Below are positions 23,743 to 32,780 of a stretch of 44,703 bases of DNA, in pieces (the first letter of the stretch is position 1; each line of letters starts with the position of its first letter). This stretch comes from Promethearchaeota archaeon (GTDB lineage: Archaea; Asgardarchaeota; Lokiarchaeia; Sigynarchaeales; SOKP01). Location: positions 1 through 44,703 of the forward strand of contig WJIN01000200.1 of assembly GCA_014730295.1 (NCBI GenBank), written 5' to 3'. The notes beneath the pieces are model-generated. The model was not told the DNA's origin and made no database searches. It saw only the letters and a program-made list of their open reading frames with translations. A program made the translations under genes and the position numbers.

Positions 23743-24849
23743 TTATTCAATGATTTTTATCTTATTTTGGCCCTTCTTTTTTAGAACTTCCAAACCAATT
23801 TTATAAATTTCTCGTGCCAATTCAGTGATTTTCCATCGTTCATATCCCTTTACATAGGTCGAAAAAGTATTATGTAAAGGAGCTTTCCATTTCATTGGAA
23901 TATCCAACGCCCCAATTTGAGCACCTATAATGGCTCCAATATTACCACAATTACAATCCGTATCTAATCCCATATTAGCCGCGATACTGATAGATTTTCC
24001 AAGAGGATCACCGCTCTTTGATCCGTAAAGAAGTGCTAAGATGATAATTCCCGCATTTGGAAGGACGTGAACTCCCGAAACAAATCTATTGAGAAATTTT
24101 GTACTTCTTTCACTAAATGAGTTTTCATTCTCCAAGAGTTCATTTCTTCTAACATAATGCCAATACTGGATGAGCTCGTGCCGTGCGCGTTTATACTCAT
24201 TCGGATACTTCCTATGCAATCTAATTGCATTCTTAACCATTTGCGTATATAAGCTTTTTCGAGCTGAAGGAAGAAATTCAAGAGCATTGTTGATATTTTT
24301 GGTAATATTTGAATCAAAAAATGCTTGAGAAATGAGGAGTGCTATGAAAATCTCGCCTTCAATCCCAATTCCCGCATGAGAGATTTCACCGTCAATCTGT
24401 GCATACTCTTTCGCAACTTTGGGTAATCCTGGAGATATCTGACCCCAGATATCCGCTCTCATCTGAGCCCCTATTGCGTCATAATAGATATTATTTACCT
24501 TTCCTGAGTCGGGAGGTTTAATTCCCGCCTTCAAATTAATCAATGCCCTTTTTTCGGCTGTAAAAATCTGAGTATAAAGAAGACGAACCCATTCTCGAGC
24601 TATTTGCTCAGAAGAAGGATCTATTCCATATTTTTTCAAAGCTATGAGAGCACAGATCTCATACATTTCATCATCATTGACGTACTCGATATCAATTGGT
24701 TGCGGATAATATTCAATTTCACCATAAAATAACTTTCTCATTACTGTGGGCATAAATTCGACTGGAGCGCCCACAAAGTCACCAGACACTCTTCCTAACC
24801 ATGAGCCGTAGACTTTATTATAGTACTCTTTTTTAGATATTTCTTTCAT
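23743..24849 (-). CDS. ADP-ribosylglycohydrolase-family protein
   Basis: 368 aa. It begins with YGSWLGRVSGDFVGAP, the ARH start motif (GxxxGxAxGDALG-like). The first metal cluster is VNDDEMYEICAL and the second is GLDTDCNCGNIGAIIGAQIGAL, matching the (T/N)DD(T/E) and DTD sites that hold two Mg ions. Cys residues replace the Thr/Ala usual after DTD. It should remove ADP-ribose from proteins, nucleic acids or small molecules, or degrade related N-glycosides. No ADP-ribosyltransferase is seen nearby. Confidence 0.85.
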   Translation of the reverse strand: MKEISKKEYYNKVYGSWLGRVSGDFVGAPVEFMPTVMRKLFYGEIEYYPQPIDIEYVNDDEMYEICALIALKKYGIDPSSEQIAREWVRLLYTQIFTAEKRALINLKAGIKPPDSGKVNNIYYDAIGAQMRADIWGQISPGLPKVAKEYAQIDGEISHAGIGIEGEIFIALLISQAFFDSNITKNINNALEFLPSARKSLYTQMVKNAIRLHRKYPNEYKRARHELIQYWHYVRRNELLENENSFSERSTKFLNRFVSGVHVLPNAGIIILALLYGSKSGDPLGKSISIAANMGLDTDCNCGNIGAIIGAQIGALDIPMKWKAPLHNTFSTYVKGYERWKITELAREIYKIGLEVLKKKGQNKIKIIE

Positions 24850-24931
24850 ACTTTCTATAGGATATAAATTTTAATTTTGTTCAATATTCTTATATTTAAA
24901 TTTACTTTTGGGTTTTTATAACTATTCTTAC

Positions 24932-25537
24932 CTAAAATAGAGAGGGATTTAATTCATATCGCGGGGATTTATTCTTTAGAGATGTAAAAAGAGATCTACT
25001 CAGCAGAGGGCTCATTATTCCCGTTCCTTTTAATTCAGAAATGATGGCTCCCGCTCTTTCTTCTAAGCGTAACTCTTTACAAATCCTAGTTATTTGTTGA
25101 CCCGTGATCCCATAATTTTTAGCTTCATTATATAATTTTTTGACTAAATAGGGTATTTTCTTATACTCCTTTTCACCAATTTTATCGAACGTAATTCTAA
25201 TAGCCTCTTCGGGATTCCATAAACTTGAATCAATCGCAAGCTGCACTATGGTTTTTATTATACTTGGCATATTAAATGATTGATTTGGATTTAATGCAAA
25301 CTCGGTATCTTGCCATTCTAGTCCTCTGCAGGTATTATTTGGAATTAAAATCTTAAAATCAAACAAGATAAATAAGAGATCCTCCACATTTTTTTCTGAA
25401 ACATTCTTAATCTGTTTTAAAGTAATTCCATTTTTAATAAGCGTCAATTCTAATATTTCGGCTATTGTCTCAATAAAATTAGTCTCGAGATTTTCATGGA
25501 AGAGGGACTTTATGGCTTCAAACAATTTTCTATTCAT
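24932..25537 (-). CDS. Hypothetical protein with winged-helix-like repeats
   Basis: 201 aa, no firm family. Helix-rich throughout; ITLKQIKNVSEKNVEDLLFILFDFKILIP in the N-terminal half and ITGQQITRICKELRLEERAGAIISELKGTG in the C-terminal half both resemble winged helices followed by a strand ending in YELNPSLF. A DNA- or RNA-binding role is possible. It lies 82 bases upstream of the ADP-ribosylglycohydrolase on the same strand and may share its transcript. Confidence 0.5.
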   Translation of the reverse strand: MNRKLFEAIKSLFHENLETNFIETIAEILELTLIKNGITLKQIKNVSEKNVEDLLFILFDFKILIPNNTCRGLEWQDTEFALNPNQSFNMPSIIKTIVQLAIDSSLWNPEEAIRITFDKIGEKEYKKIPYLVKKLYNEAKNYGITGQQITRICKELRLEERAGAIISELKGTGIMSPLLSRSLFTSLKNKSPRYELNPSLF

Positions 25538-25795
25538 AATAGGTTATCTGAATATTCTTTTTATCTCTCAAGGGGAAAATTTACCAATTGAATAGTAGTA
25601 GAATCTCAATTTAAAAGTTTTTTGATTTAGAAATTAGATTTTTTACTCGAAAAGATTGATTCCTCTTAACATTTCCCTGCTCCAAGTATTAAAATTACTG
25701 AAGCTTGGATAAAAATTGACCTCATCACTTGGAAAAAACATCAATTATCTAAAGAAAAACAAAAAGAAAAAGTCTAATATAGTAAAAATTTCAAT

Positions 25796-26083
25796 CTAAC
25801 TTTCATAATCGTTTTTAGTTCCCATTAATGTGGTAGTTTCTTCAATAGCTTGACTCAAATCTGAATCTGTGCGACAATAGGTGACAATTTTATCCAATTC
25901 ATTTAAATCAGAGAATGAACACTCAACTATTACATCCCACCCACCATAGATCGCCGTAGCGTAGGTAACTTTCCAATCCTCACCCTCTTCTTTAGAACTG
26001 AGACCTTTCAACTTATCCACAACATCCCATTCTTTCCCTACCATCTTCAAGCGAATGAGAATATATCCGCGATAATAGCCCAT
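25796..26083 (-). CDS. Stand-alone Lrp/AsnC RAM (ligand-binding) domain protein
   Basis: 95 aa. YYRGYILIRLKMVGKEWDVVDKLKGL ... VTYATAIYGGWDVIVECSFSDLNELDKIVTY shows the beta-alpha-beta-beta-alpha-beta pattern of the RAM domain, including the conserved AIYGGWDVIVE strand (usually GxYDxxx). There is no helix-turn-helix, so it cannot bind DNA alone. Such proteins form amino-acid-binding oligomers or modify full-length Lrp proteins. The 258-base gap to the previous gene shows only weak inverted repeats (CCAAGT at 25682-25687 with ACTTGG at 25727-25732). Confidence 0.8.
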   Translation of the reverse strand: MGYYRGYILIRLKMVGKEWDVVDKLKGLSSKEEGEDWKVTYATAIYGGWDVIVECSFSDLNELDKIVTYCRTDSDLSQAIEETTTLMGTKNDYES

Positions 26084-26287
26084 TTTAGATCAACTCAATA
26101 ATTATCAATTAAAATCTTTTATGCTTTTATATTTCTTAGTTTGCTTTACTTTAAAAAAATTCTTACTAATGATTTAATCTGATATAGGTGATAATCAATT
26201 GGTTTTTTTGAAAGAATTCATTATTAATTCGTAGTAGATTCAGTTTTAGATGCAAAATATAAATTAGAAATTGGACCTGTGGTGAAA

Positions 26288-28054
26288 ATGGATAAGGAAC
26301 AAGTTGAAAAAATTCTTTGGAAAAGCGGATTAAAAAATGCTGTACAATTTAATGGCAATCCAAATAAAAAAGCGATAATGGGAAAATTAATGGCACAGAG
26401 AGAGGATCTTCGACCTCATGCAAAAGAAATCATTCCAATGGTGGACGAAATAATTGAAAAGATAAATACTTTAGATATTGAGCAGCAAAAATCTAAACTT
26501 TTAGAAATGGATCCTGACGCATTAAAAGAAGAAGAATCCGAGGAAGAAGAAAAAGAGTTGCCCGATTTACCCAACAAACAAAAATACGAGAGAATCGTAA
26601 TGAGGATGGCACCTTATCCTTCGGGTGCGTTGCATCTAGGAAATGCCAGGATGGTCGTTTTGAATGATGAATATGTAAAAAAGAATAATGGAGAACTTAT
26701 CCTATTCTTTGATGATACAATCGGAAGTCCAAAATCTTTAAGAGAAACTCAACCAAAGAAGGCTAAATATGTCTTGCCAGAAGCCTATGAACTTATTAGA
26801 GAAGGATTAGAATGGTTGGGAGTGGATTATACTAAAACTTATTACAAAAGCGATAGGCTGGAAATCTATTATGAATATTGTACTAAGTTGATAAATGACG
26901 ATCTAGCATATGTATGCTTCTGTTCTGCAGGGGAATTTAGAGAAAAGTATAAAAACCAAAAAAGAGAATGCCCACACCGAAATCACACTATCCAAAAAAA
27001 TATGAAAGAATGGGATAATATGCTCAAGGGCCAATATGAGGAAAGGGATGCTGTAGTACGATTGAAAACAGGAATGGATAATAAAGATCCCGCACTCAGA
27101 GATCAAATAATTATGAGAATATCAGAAGCAAGCCATCCTCGTATAGGAACGAAATACATTATATGGCCCATGCTAGAGTTTTCTTGGGCAGTGGATGATC
27201 ACTTAATTGGAGTTACGCACATATTGCGCGGATCGGACTTGATTAAAGAAGATTTCATAGAAGACTTCATTTGGGATCACTTCAAGTGGGATAAGGCCCA
27301 ATTTCTCCATTATGGCCGAATAAATTTTCCAGATATGAAATTAAGCAAAACAGACGCGCGAAACAAGATTGAGTCTGGGGATTATGATGGATGGGACGAT
27401 CCAAGAACTTGGAGTTTGCAATCTTTACGCAAGCGAGGCTTTCGACCTGAAGCGGTGAGAAAGACCTTATTGGATTTAGGAATGTCCATGTCTGGAATCA
27501 CCTTCTCCGTTAATTGGCTATATTCAAATAACCAAGAGCTTATCGATGATGTTTCTGATAGATATTTTTTCGTAGAAAATCCAATCGAAGTAAAGATTGA
27601 GAATATTCCTTTCGATAATATTACTGCGGAACCCCTCCTCTTACCTACTAAGCCAGAAAAAGGAGTTAGAGAGATATTCTGCCAAATCAAAGAAGGGAAA
27701 TTAAAGGTCTTTATTTCCAAAAAAGATGCGGGGCAATTCAAAATAAATGAAATAATACGATTAAAAGATTTAATGAATATTGAGATAAGATCGGTAGATT
27801 TGCCCAACAATACGATTAATGCGGCATTTCATAGTAAAGAGTTAGATAGAGAATATTCAATTATCCAATGGGTTCCAGATGATGATAAAATAAAAGTCTC
27901 TATACTCAAACCGGACAGCACCTGTTCAGAGGGCTACGGAGAGATTAATCTGAAGGAGATTCCTATGAAAAAGCCTATTCAATTTGAGAGATATGGTTTT
28001 GTCAATCCAATCCGATTTAAAGATCAGACACTTTTTTGTTATTTTACTCACTAA
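26288..28054 (+). CDS. gltX: Glutamyl-tRNA synthetase, archaeal type
   Basis: 588 aa from ATG 26288 (GTG codons at 26279 and 26282 are alternatives). After an archaeal N-terminal helical region and an acidic linker (EEESEEEEKELPDLP) comes the class I HIGH motif as PYPSGALHLGNAR at about 110-121, then KLSKT in DMKLSKTDAR as the KMSKS equivalent. The C-terminal half is the beta-barrel anticodon-binding type of archaeal/eukaryotic GluRS and GlnRS. In archaea such an enzyme is non-discriminating and also charges tRNA-Gln for GatDE. It is essential and appears to be a single gene. Confidence 0.95.
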   Translation: MDKEQVEKILWKSGLKNAVQFNGNPNKKAIMGKLMAQREDLRPHAKEIIPMVDEIIEKINTLDIEQQKSKLLEMDPDALKEEESEEEEKELPDLPNKQKYERIVMRMAPYPSGALHLGNARMVVLNDEYVKKNNGELILFFDDTIGSPKSLRETQPKKAKYVLPEAYELIREGLEWLGVDYTKTYYKSDRLEIYYEYCTKLINDDLAYVCFCSAGEFREKYKNQKRECPHRNHTIQKNMKEWDNMLKGQYEERDAVVRLKTGMDNKDPALRDQIIMRISEASHPRIGTKYIIWPMLEFSWAVDDHLIGVTHILRGSDLIKEDFIEDFIWDHFKWDKAQFLHYGRINFPDMKLSKTDARNKIESGDYDGWDDPRTWSLQSLRKRGFRPEAVRKTLLDLGMSMSGITFSVNWLYSNNQELIDDVSDRYFFVENPIEVKIENIPFDNITAEPLLLPTKPEKGVREIFCQIKEGKLKVFISKKDAGQFKINEIIRLKDLMNIEIRSVDLPNNTINAAFHSKELDREYSIIQWVPDDDKIKVSILKPDSTCSEGYGEINLKEIPMKKPIQFERYGFVNPIRFKDQTLFCYFTH

Positions 28055-28126
28055 AGTTCTTTAAGTCTTTTATTTAGGATTTAAAATAAAATTATTCATA
28101 TAGGATTCATTTCTTTATAGTATTGA

Positions 28127-29284
28127 ATGAGCGAAAACAATTCAAAGACCAACTCTGAAGGTCACAAAGATAAATGGGAATTTTGTCCCTATTGCGGAGA
28201 AAAATTACCGACAGATTCAGGTAATATTACCTACTGCCCCTCTTGTGGTTTTAGTATTAAGAAATTTAAAGAAGGAGGCACTATGACTTACGCTCGGGAT
28301 AAATTCAGTGATTTCACGGAGGTAAAACTAACCGAAAAAGAACTATCAGATAACATAAAAAAGCCTTTATGGAGTACCTCATCTTCAATATTTTTACCGC
28401 TTTTTGCGTTTGCCACTATGGAATTCATCGTAGTGGTAATCTTTATTATGTTAGTATTTATATTTCCTGAGATTCTTTTATTGGAAGAACTCATAGATAA
28501 TACGCTTTTTTTGATTATTTTTTCTGTTTTTGAATTTATATTTATTTTTATCCCCTTGATGGCCGTTGGTAAATATCTCCAGAACCCAACTATAAAAAAT
28601 CGTTTTGGTGTTTTAGGGATTCCTATCGATCAAACTAAGCGGGATAAACTCAAAGAAATCTTCTTGGGAATTGGATTTGCTGTTGTTGGAGTATTTTTGG
28701 TAAATTTAGTTTCCTTTCTCTTAGAGTTGATTTTAAGTTTTTTCTTCGATTTAGATTTGGTTTTTAATTCTCAAAATCCGAGTAGTGAAATAGACAACTA
28801 TATTTCTTCGGCCAATTTGTTTGAAATTATTTTGTTAGTTCTCATTATGATCCTTGTTGTAGGTCCATCTGAAGAAATAGCATTTCGAGGATATACACAG
28901 AAAGGATTAGTCAGAAATTTAGGAAACAGTTCGGGTATTTTTATAACTGCCATTATTTTTACGGCAATACATCTCCTTACTTTAATTTTAACCGCATTTG
29001 CTTCACCTATCTCGTTTTTCGTTCAATTTATCTTGATGATTTTTCCATATTTTGCCCTTTCTTTATTGTTAGGGATGCTCTTTCATTATAGAAATGAAAA
29101 TCTAATTGCTCCTATAGTATTACATGGTGTCTATAATTCTTTAACGGTGATTTTAGGTTATATTTTTTTTAATGGAACAATTGAAGATTTAAATGTATTC
29201 TTCCTAATAATTATATTATTAATGGTAATATCATTTTTCAGTTACTATATATTAGATTATATTGAAAAAAATAATAAGTGGTAA
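28127..29284 (+). CDS. CPBP-family membrane metalloprotease with N-terminal zinc ribbon
   Basis: 385 aa. Cys20/23/37/40 (CPYC, CPSC) form a zinc ribbon at the N-terminus. About eight TM segments start near residue 85. The CPBP/CAAX protease motifs are present: EEIAFRGYTQKGL, IFTAIHL and HGVYNS, giving the Glu-Glu-x3-Arg, His and His/Asn metal ligands. Eukaryotic Rce1 trims prenylated CAAX proteins; most prokaryotic members have unknown targets. It ends seven bases before the MtxX gene, so the pair is probably one operon. Confidence 0.88.
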   Translation: MSENNSKTNSEGHKDKWEFCPYCGEKLPTDSGNITYCPSCGFSIKKFKEGGTMTYARDKFSDFTEVKLTEKELSDNIKKPLWSTSSSIFLPLFAFATMEFIVVVIFIMLVFIFPEILLLEELIDNTLFLIIFSVFEFIFIFIPLMAVGKYLQNPTIKNRFGVLGIPIDQTKRDKLKEIFLGIGFAVVGVFLVNLVSFLLELILSFFFDLDLVFNSQNPSSEIDNYISSANLFEIILLVLIMILVVGPSEEIAFRGYTQKGLVRNLGNSSGIFITAIIFTAIHLLTLILTAFASPISFFVQFILMIFPYFALSLLLGMLFHYRNENLIAPIVLHGVYNSLTVILGYIFFNGTIEDLNVFFLIIILLMVISFFSYYILDYIEKNNKW

Positions 29285-29290
29285 TAATCT

Positions 29291-30163
29291 ATGAGCATTT
29301 TAGATAGAATTATAACGGGATCAAGTGATAAGGTAGCAAATTGCGCTATTGGGTTAGGAAATTCAGAATATCATAATAATAAAATTCTCTATGCAACCAT
29401 AAAATTCCTAAATCAATTTAAAAAAAATGAGTTTTTAAAAATATATTTATTTGGCGAAAAAGAATACACTAACCTTATTTCTGAGAATTCGAGTTATTCC
29501 AAACATCGCGAAAAAATTGAATTGGTAGATTCTGAAAATCCCACAAAAACAGTATTTGATTATTTATCTGACTTTAAAGTCAATTGTATTATCAGAGGAT
29601 CTTTAAGCTCCTCTCGTTTTTTAGAACAAGTGAAAGAAACATTTGAAATTCAAAAAGTTCATAGACTCGCACTTTTAGAGACACATAGCGGTTCACAGTT
29701 CTTTTATGGTCCAGTTGGAATTGATGAATGTAAAGATCTCTCCTCCAAATTAGATTTTGTCAATCTTGCTTTGGATCAAATTAAATCTTTTGGATTGACT
29801 CCTAACGTGAGTATTTTGAGCGGAGGAAGGGAAGGAGACCTTGGTCGAAATGCTCGCGTAGATCAGACTATTAAGGAGGCGAAAGAGGTCGTTAAGCATT
29901 TTCAAGAAATGTATCCTGAAATATTGATTTCCCATGATGAAATATTGATAGAAAATGCCATAGATAATAATGTAAATTTAATTATCGCTCCAGATGGGAT
30001 TTCTGGTAACCTAATCTATAGAACTCTTGTGCATTTAGGCGCTGGTAAAGCCTATGGGGCAATCTATATGGGATTGAATAAAATTCTCGTTGATACGTCA
30101 AGAGTGGGAAACCTTAATGAAATCTATGGTGCACTTCTTTTAGCATACAGTTTAATAGAATAA
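29291..30163 (+). CDS. MtxX / methanogenesis marker 4-like protein
   Basis: 290 aa. IIRGSLSSSRFLEQV, RLALLETHSG, GPVGIDECK, SILSGGREGDLGR and IIAPDGISGNLIYRTLVHLGAGKAYGA match my recollection of the MtxX/Mmp4 family, related to phosphate acetyl/butyryltransferases. The family is named for its occurrence in methanogens, where it has been linked to the tetrahydromethanopterin methyltransferase, but its reaction is not established. No mtr or mcr genes are in the window. It lies seven bases after the CPBP protease. Confidence 0.78.
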   Translation: MSILDRIITGSSDKVANCAIGLGNSEYHNNKILYATIKFLNQFKKNEFLKIYLFGEKEYTNLISENSSYSKHREKIELVDSENPTKTVFDYLSDFKVNCIIRGSLSSSRFLEQVKETFEIQKVHRLALLETHSGSQFFYGPVGIDECKDLSSKLDFVNLALDQIKSFGLTPNVSILSGGREGDLGRNARVDQTIKEAKEVVKHFQEMYPEILISHDEILIENAIDNNVNLIIAPDGISGNLIYRTLVHLGAGKAYGAIYMGLNKILVDTSRVGNLNEIYGALLLAYSLIE

Positions 30164-30263
30164 ATAGTCATTATTGAATTGAAAATATTTTTCCTCTCTT
30201 TTTAACTTAAAATACAATGCAGAACTAGATAATTAAAAATAAAAAAAATAGAAATAAGTTTTA

Positions 30264-30779
30264 TTATTCTGTCCATTGATATGGTTTTGGTCCCATAAAA
30301 ATTATAACAAATGCACAAAACCATACAGCTGCTCCGCCCCAATAAGACCAACTAAAAATTGTAAGAATTATTGCCCAAACGAACATCCATGGAAATCTAA
30401 AATTGCCTAAGACTAATACATCGTTCAGTAAATAATCCCAGTCTTGTTCTTTACACTTGTTGGAAAATCGAGGTCTCAAAATAGCAATCGCAAATAAAAC
30501 CTCAACAATAGCGACTATTATGTACCAGACAATTGTAGCCCATGGAATAAATTGAGCATATAGTGGATTAGTTAACAATGGAAGCCAAGGGCTTAGAGTA
30601 ACAAATATCATAATTATTGAAATTAATCCATTCAATGCTGCAATTACCCATGCCCATGTACCAGCTATTGTGACAATCGGTTCAAGGGTTTCCCATATGG
30701 AACTCGGTTCTTTTGAAGGAGCTGGTTTTGGTGCTTCAGTTCCTTCGGGTTGTTCATTTTCCTTAGGTTCTTCTGCCAT
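30264..30779 (-). CDS. Hypothetical four-TM membrane protein with Pro/Glu-rich N-tail
   Basis: 171 aa. Residues 1-27 are a Glu/Pro/Lys-rich flexible tail (EEPKENEQPEGTEAPKPAP). About four hydrophobic segments follow, including IAGTWAWVIAALNGLISIIM, FIPWATIVWYIIVAIVEVLF and a Trp-rich pair near 125-163. No family motif. It is single-gene on the minus strand, convergent with MtxX, which ends 100 bases away. Function unknown. Confidence 0.65.
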   Translation of the reverse strand: MAEEPKENEQPEGTEAPKPAPSKEPSSIWETLEPIVTIAGTWAWVIAALNGLISIIMIFVTLSPWLPLLTNPLYAQFIPWATIVWYIIVAIVEVLFAIAILRPRFSNKCKEQDWDYLLNDVLVLGNFRFPWMFVWAIILTIFSWSYWGGAAVWFCAFVIIFMGPKPYQWTE

Positions 30780-30944
30780 AAAGTTTCACTTTTTGAATTA
30801 AAATTTTACTAATATAACTTTTTAATATATTTTTATATCTATTTTTAGTTTAATATGATATCCATATAAAATCTTTTTTATTCTTGTCATTCAAATGATA
30901 AACTAGAGAATTCCAAAAAATTACTAATATACATAAAGGTATTT

Positions 30945-31763
30945 TTAATCAAATATGGGATCTTCGACGGCTCGGAACCCTTCATCAAGGCTATCAAGTT
31001 TTTCCATATCGTTGATATTAATTTCAAAATCAAAAATGTCCGCGTTTTCTTTTATATGGTTTTTACTGCTGGATCGCGGAATCTCTACTATGTGATGTTG
31101 AATCCCCCATCGTATTAATATCTGGGCTGGACTCTTATTATATTTTTGGGAGATTTCTTGGATAACGGGATGATCAAATTTATTTGTTCTAGTGAGAGGG
31201 GCATATGCCTCTATAATGATATTGTGCTCTCGGCAATGTTCTAAGAGTTCTTTTTGATAAAGGAAGGGAGAAAATTCCACTTGATTTACTGTTGGTATAA
31301 TTTTTGAATTATTTAATATCTGGTCTAAATGACTAATTTTAAAATTACTAATTCCAATTGCCCTTACTCGTTCTTCTTCATATAGTTTCTCCATTGCTTG
31401 CCAAGTTTCGAGACGTTTTGTCCGTGGCCAATGTATAAGATAAAGATCGATATAGTCTACATTTAACCGATTAAGGCTTTTCTCAAATGCATTTATCGTA
31501 TTTTGGTACCCCATCTCGGTCTCCCAGACTTTAGTGGTAATGAAGATATCCTCTCGAGGTATCCCACTTGCGATGATCGCCTCTCCCACTTCAACCTCGT
31601 TGTTATAAAAAGAGGCAGTATCTATTAGCCGATACCCCGATTTCAATGCCCAGATTGTCGCGTTTAACGCGGTGTCTCCTCGCAGATCCCACGTTCCAAA
31701 ACCTAATATTGGTATTTCCAATCCATTATTGAGTTCATAGGTCGAATTTATACTATAATTCAT
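30945..31763 (-). CDS. Aldo/keto reductase (copy 2 of tandem pair)
   Basis: 272 aa from ATG 31763, chosen because it gives the same start as the neighbouring paralogue; GTG at 31778 is in frame. The AKR tetrad is visible: Asp in RLIDTASFY, the Tyr in SFYNNE, Lys in ITTKVWE and His in YLIHWPR. NADPH-binding IPRSSSKNHIKENADIFDF closes the barrel. It reduces aldehydes or ketones to alcohols, as in the AKR5 2,5-diketo-gluconate reductase group. It is 27 bases downstream of a close paralogue on the same strand. Confidence 0.93.
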   Translation of the reverse strand: MNYSINSTYELNNGLEIPILGFGTWDLRGDTALNATIWALKSGYRLIDTASFYNNEVEVGEAIIASGIPREDIFITTKVWETEMGYQNTINAFEKSLNRLNVDYIDLYLIHWPRTKRLETWQAMEKLYEEERVRAIGISNFKISHLDQILNNSKIIPTVNQVEFSPFLYQKELLEHCREHNIIIEAYAPLTRTNKFDHPVIQEISQKYNKSPAQILIRWGIQHHIVEIPRSSSKNHIKENADIFDFEININDMEKLDSLDEGFRAVEDPIFD

Positions 31764-31790
31764 AATTTTAATTTTCACCTTTCCACATTG

Positions 31791-32618
31791 TTAACTCCAT
31801 TTACTCGTATCATCTAATAATCTAAAATCTGCTTTCATTGTATCTATTTCTTCCATATCTTCACTTGATAATTTAAAATCAAACACATCAGCATTTTCTT
31901 TGATATGAGCTTCACTTCCGGATTTGGGTATGCAAATAAAATCGTGTTGAAGACTCCAGCGAATTAAGACTTGAGCGGTAGATTTATCATATTTCTTCCC
32001 TATTTTTTTCAATGTGGGATGGTTCAGCTTTCTTCCATGGGTTAAAGGACTATAGGCTTCCACTTTTATATTATTATCTCTGCAGAAATCTACTAAATCT
32101 TTTTCATCAGAATAATCAAACGGGTGAAGTTCAAATTGGTTTACCGCAGGTACGATATCATGTTTGTCTAGTATTTCTTCAAGATGTTGGATTGAAAAAT
32201 TCGCCACTCCGATCGCCTTTACTTTTCCATCAGAGTACAATTTTTCAAGCGCTTTCCACGTTTCATTCCTTCTCTTTCTTGGCCAATGGATCAAATATAA
32301 ATCCAAATACTCTGTATCTAATTTTCTGAGACTTGTTTCAAATGCACTTAGAGTATTCTCATAACCTTGATCTGTATCCCACACTTTGGAGGTTATAAAT
32401 AATTCATCCCTTGAAAGTCCACTCTCCGTTATGGCTTGTGCAATATATTTTTCATTTCTATAAAATGTTGCAGTATCAATTAAGCGATATCCCGTGTCTA
32501 TTGCCCATTTGACTGGGTTTATCACTGAATCTCGCTTTAATTTCCATGTTCCAAGCCCAAATCTCGGCATTTCAAGACCGTTATTGAGTTCTATTGTCGA
32601 ATTTATTGTTATTTCCAT
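31791..32618 (-). CDS. Aldo/keto reductase (copy 1 of tandem pair)
   Basis: 275 aa, a close relative of the gene just downstream (the whole scaffold INST-x-ELNNGLE, RLIDTA-FY, LYLIHWPR, NQVEF/NQFEL aligns without gaps). Tetrad residues Asp, Tyr, Lys (ITSKVWD) and His (LIHWPR) are all present, and IPKSGSEAHIKENADVFDF forms the NADPH site. The tandem arrangement suggests a local duplication that is still being kept, so the copies probably differ in substrate range. Function otherwise as for other AKR5-type enzymes. Confidence 0.93.
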   Translation of the reverse strand: MEITINSTIELNNGLEMPRFGLGTWKLKRDSVINPVKWAIDTGYRLIDTATFYRNEKYIAQAITESGLSRDELFITSKVWDTDQGYENTLSAFETSLRKLDTEYLDLYLIHWPRKRRNETWKALEKLYSDGKVKAIGVANFSIQHLEEILDKHDIVPAVNQFELHPFDYSDEKDLVDFCRDNNIKVEAYSPLTHGRKLNHPTLKKIGKKYDKSTAQVLIRWSLQHDFICIPKSGSEAHIKENADVFDFKLSSEDMEEIDTMKADFRLLDDTSKWS

Positions 32619-32780
32619 TTTTACACCTCTGAGATTTTAATAATCTATTAGTTACAAACCCTATTTATTCTAAAAAACATTCTTTTTATAGATTCTAGAA
32701 TATATGTTAGATCCTGTTCTTTTATTCAGATAAATGGATAAAAAAAATAATAAAATAAAAATTAAATAGAAAGATTAAAA

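Noticed and set aside
25682..25732. Inverted repeats (CCAAGT / CTTGG / ACTTGG) in the gap before the RAM-domain gene
   Set aside because: Stems are 5-6 bp with long AT-rich loops, which is expected by chance here.
27382..27810. A 142-codon minus-strand frame inside the GluRS gene
   Set aside because: Antisense shadow of a firmly identified gene; no domain and no ribosome-binding site.
32012..32364. Two plus-strand frames inside the aldo/keto reductase genes
   Set aside because: Antisense shadows created by the codon pattern of the real minus-strand genes.
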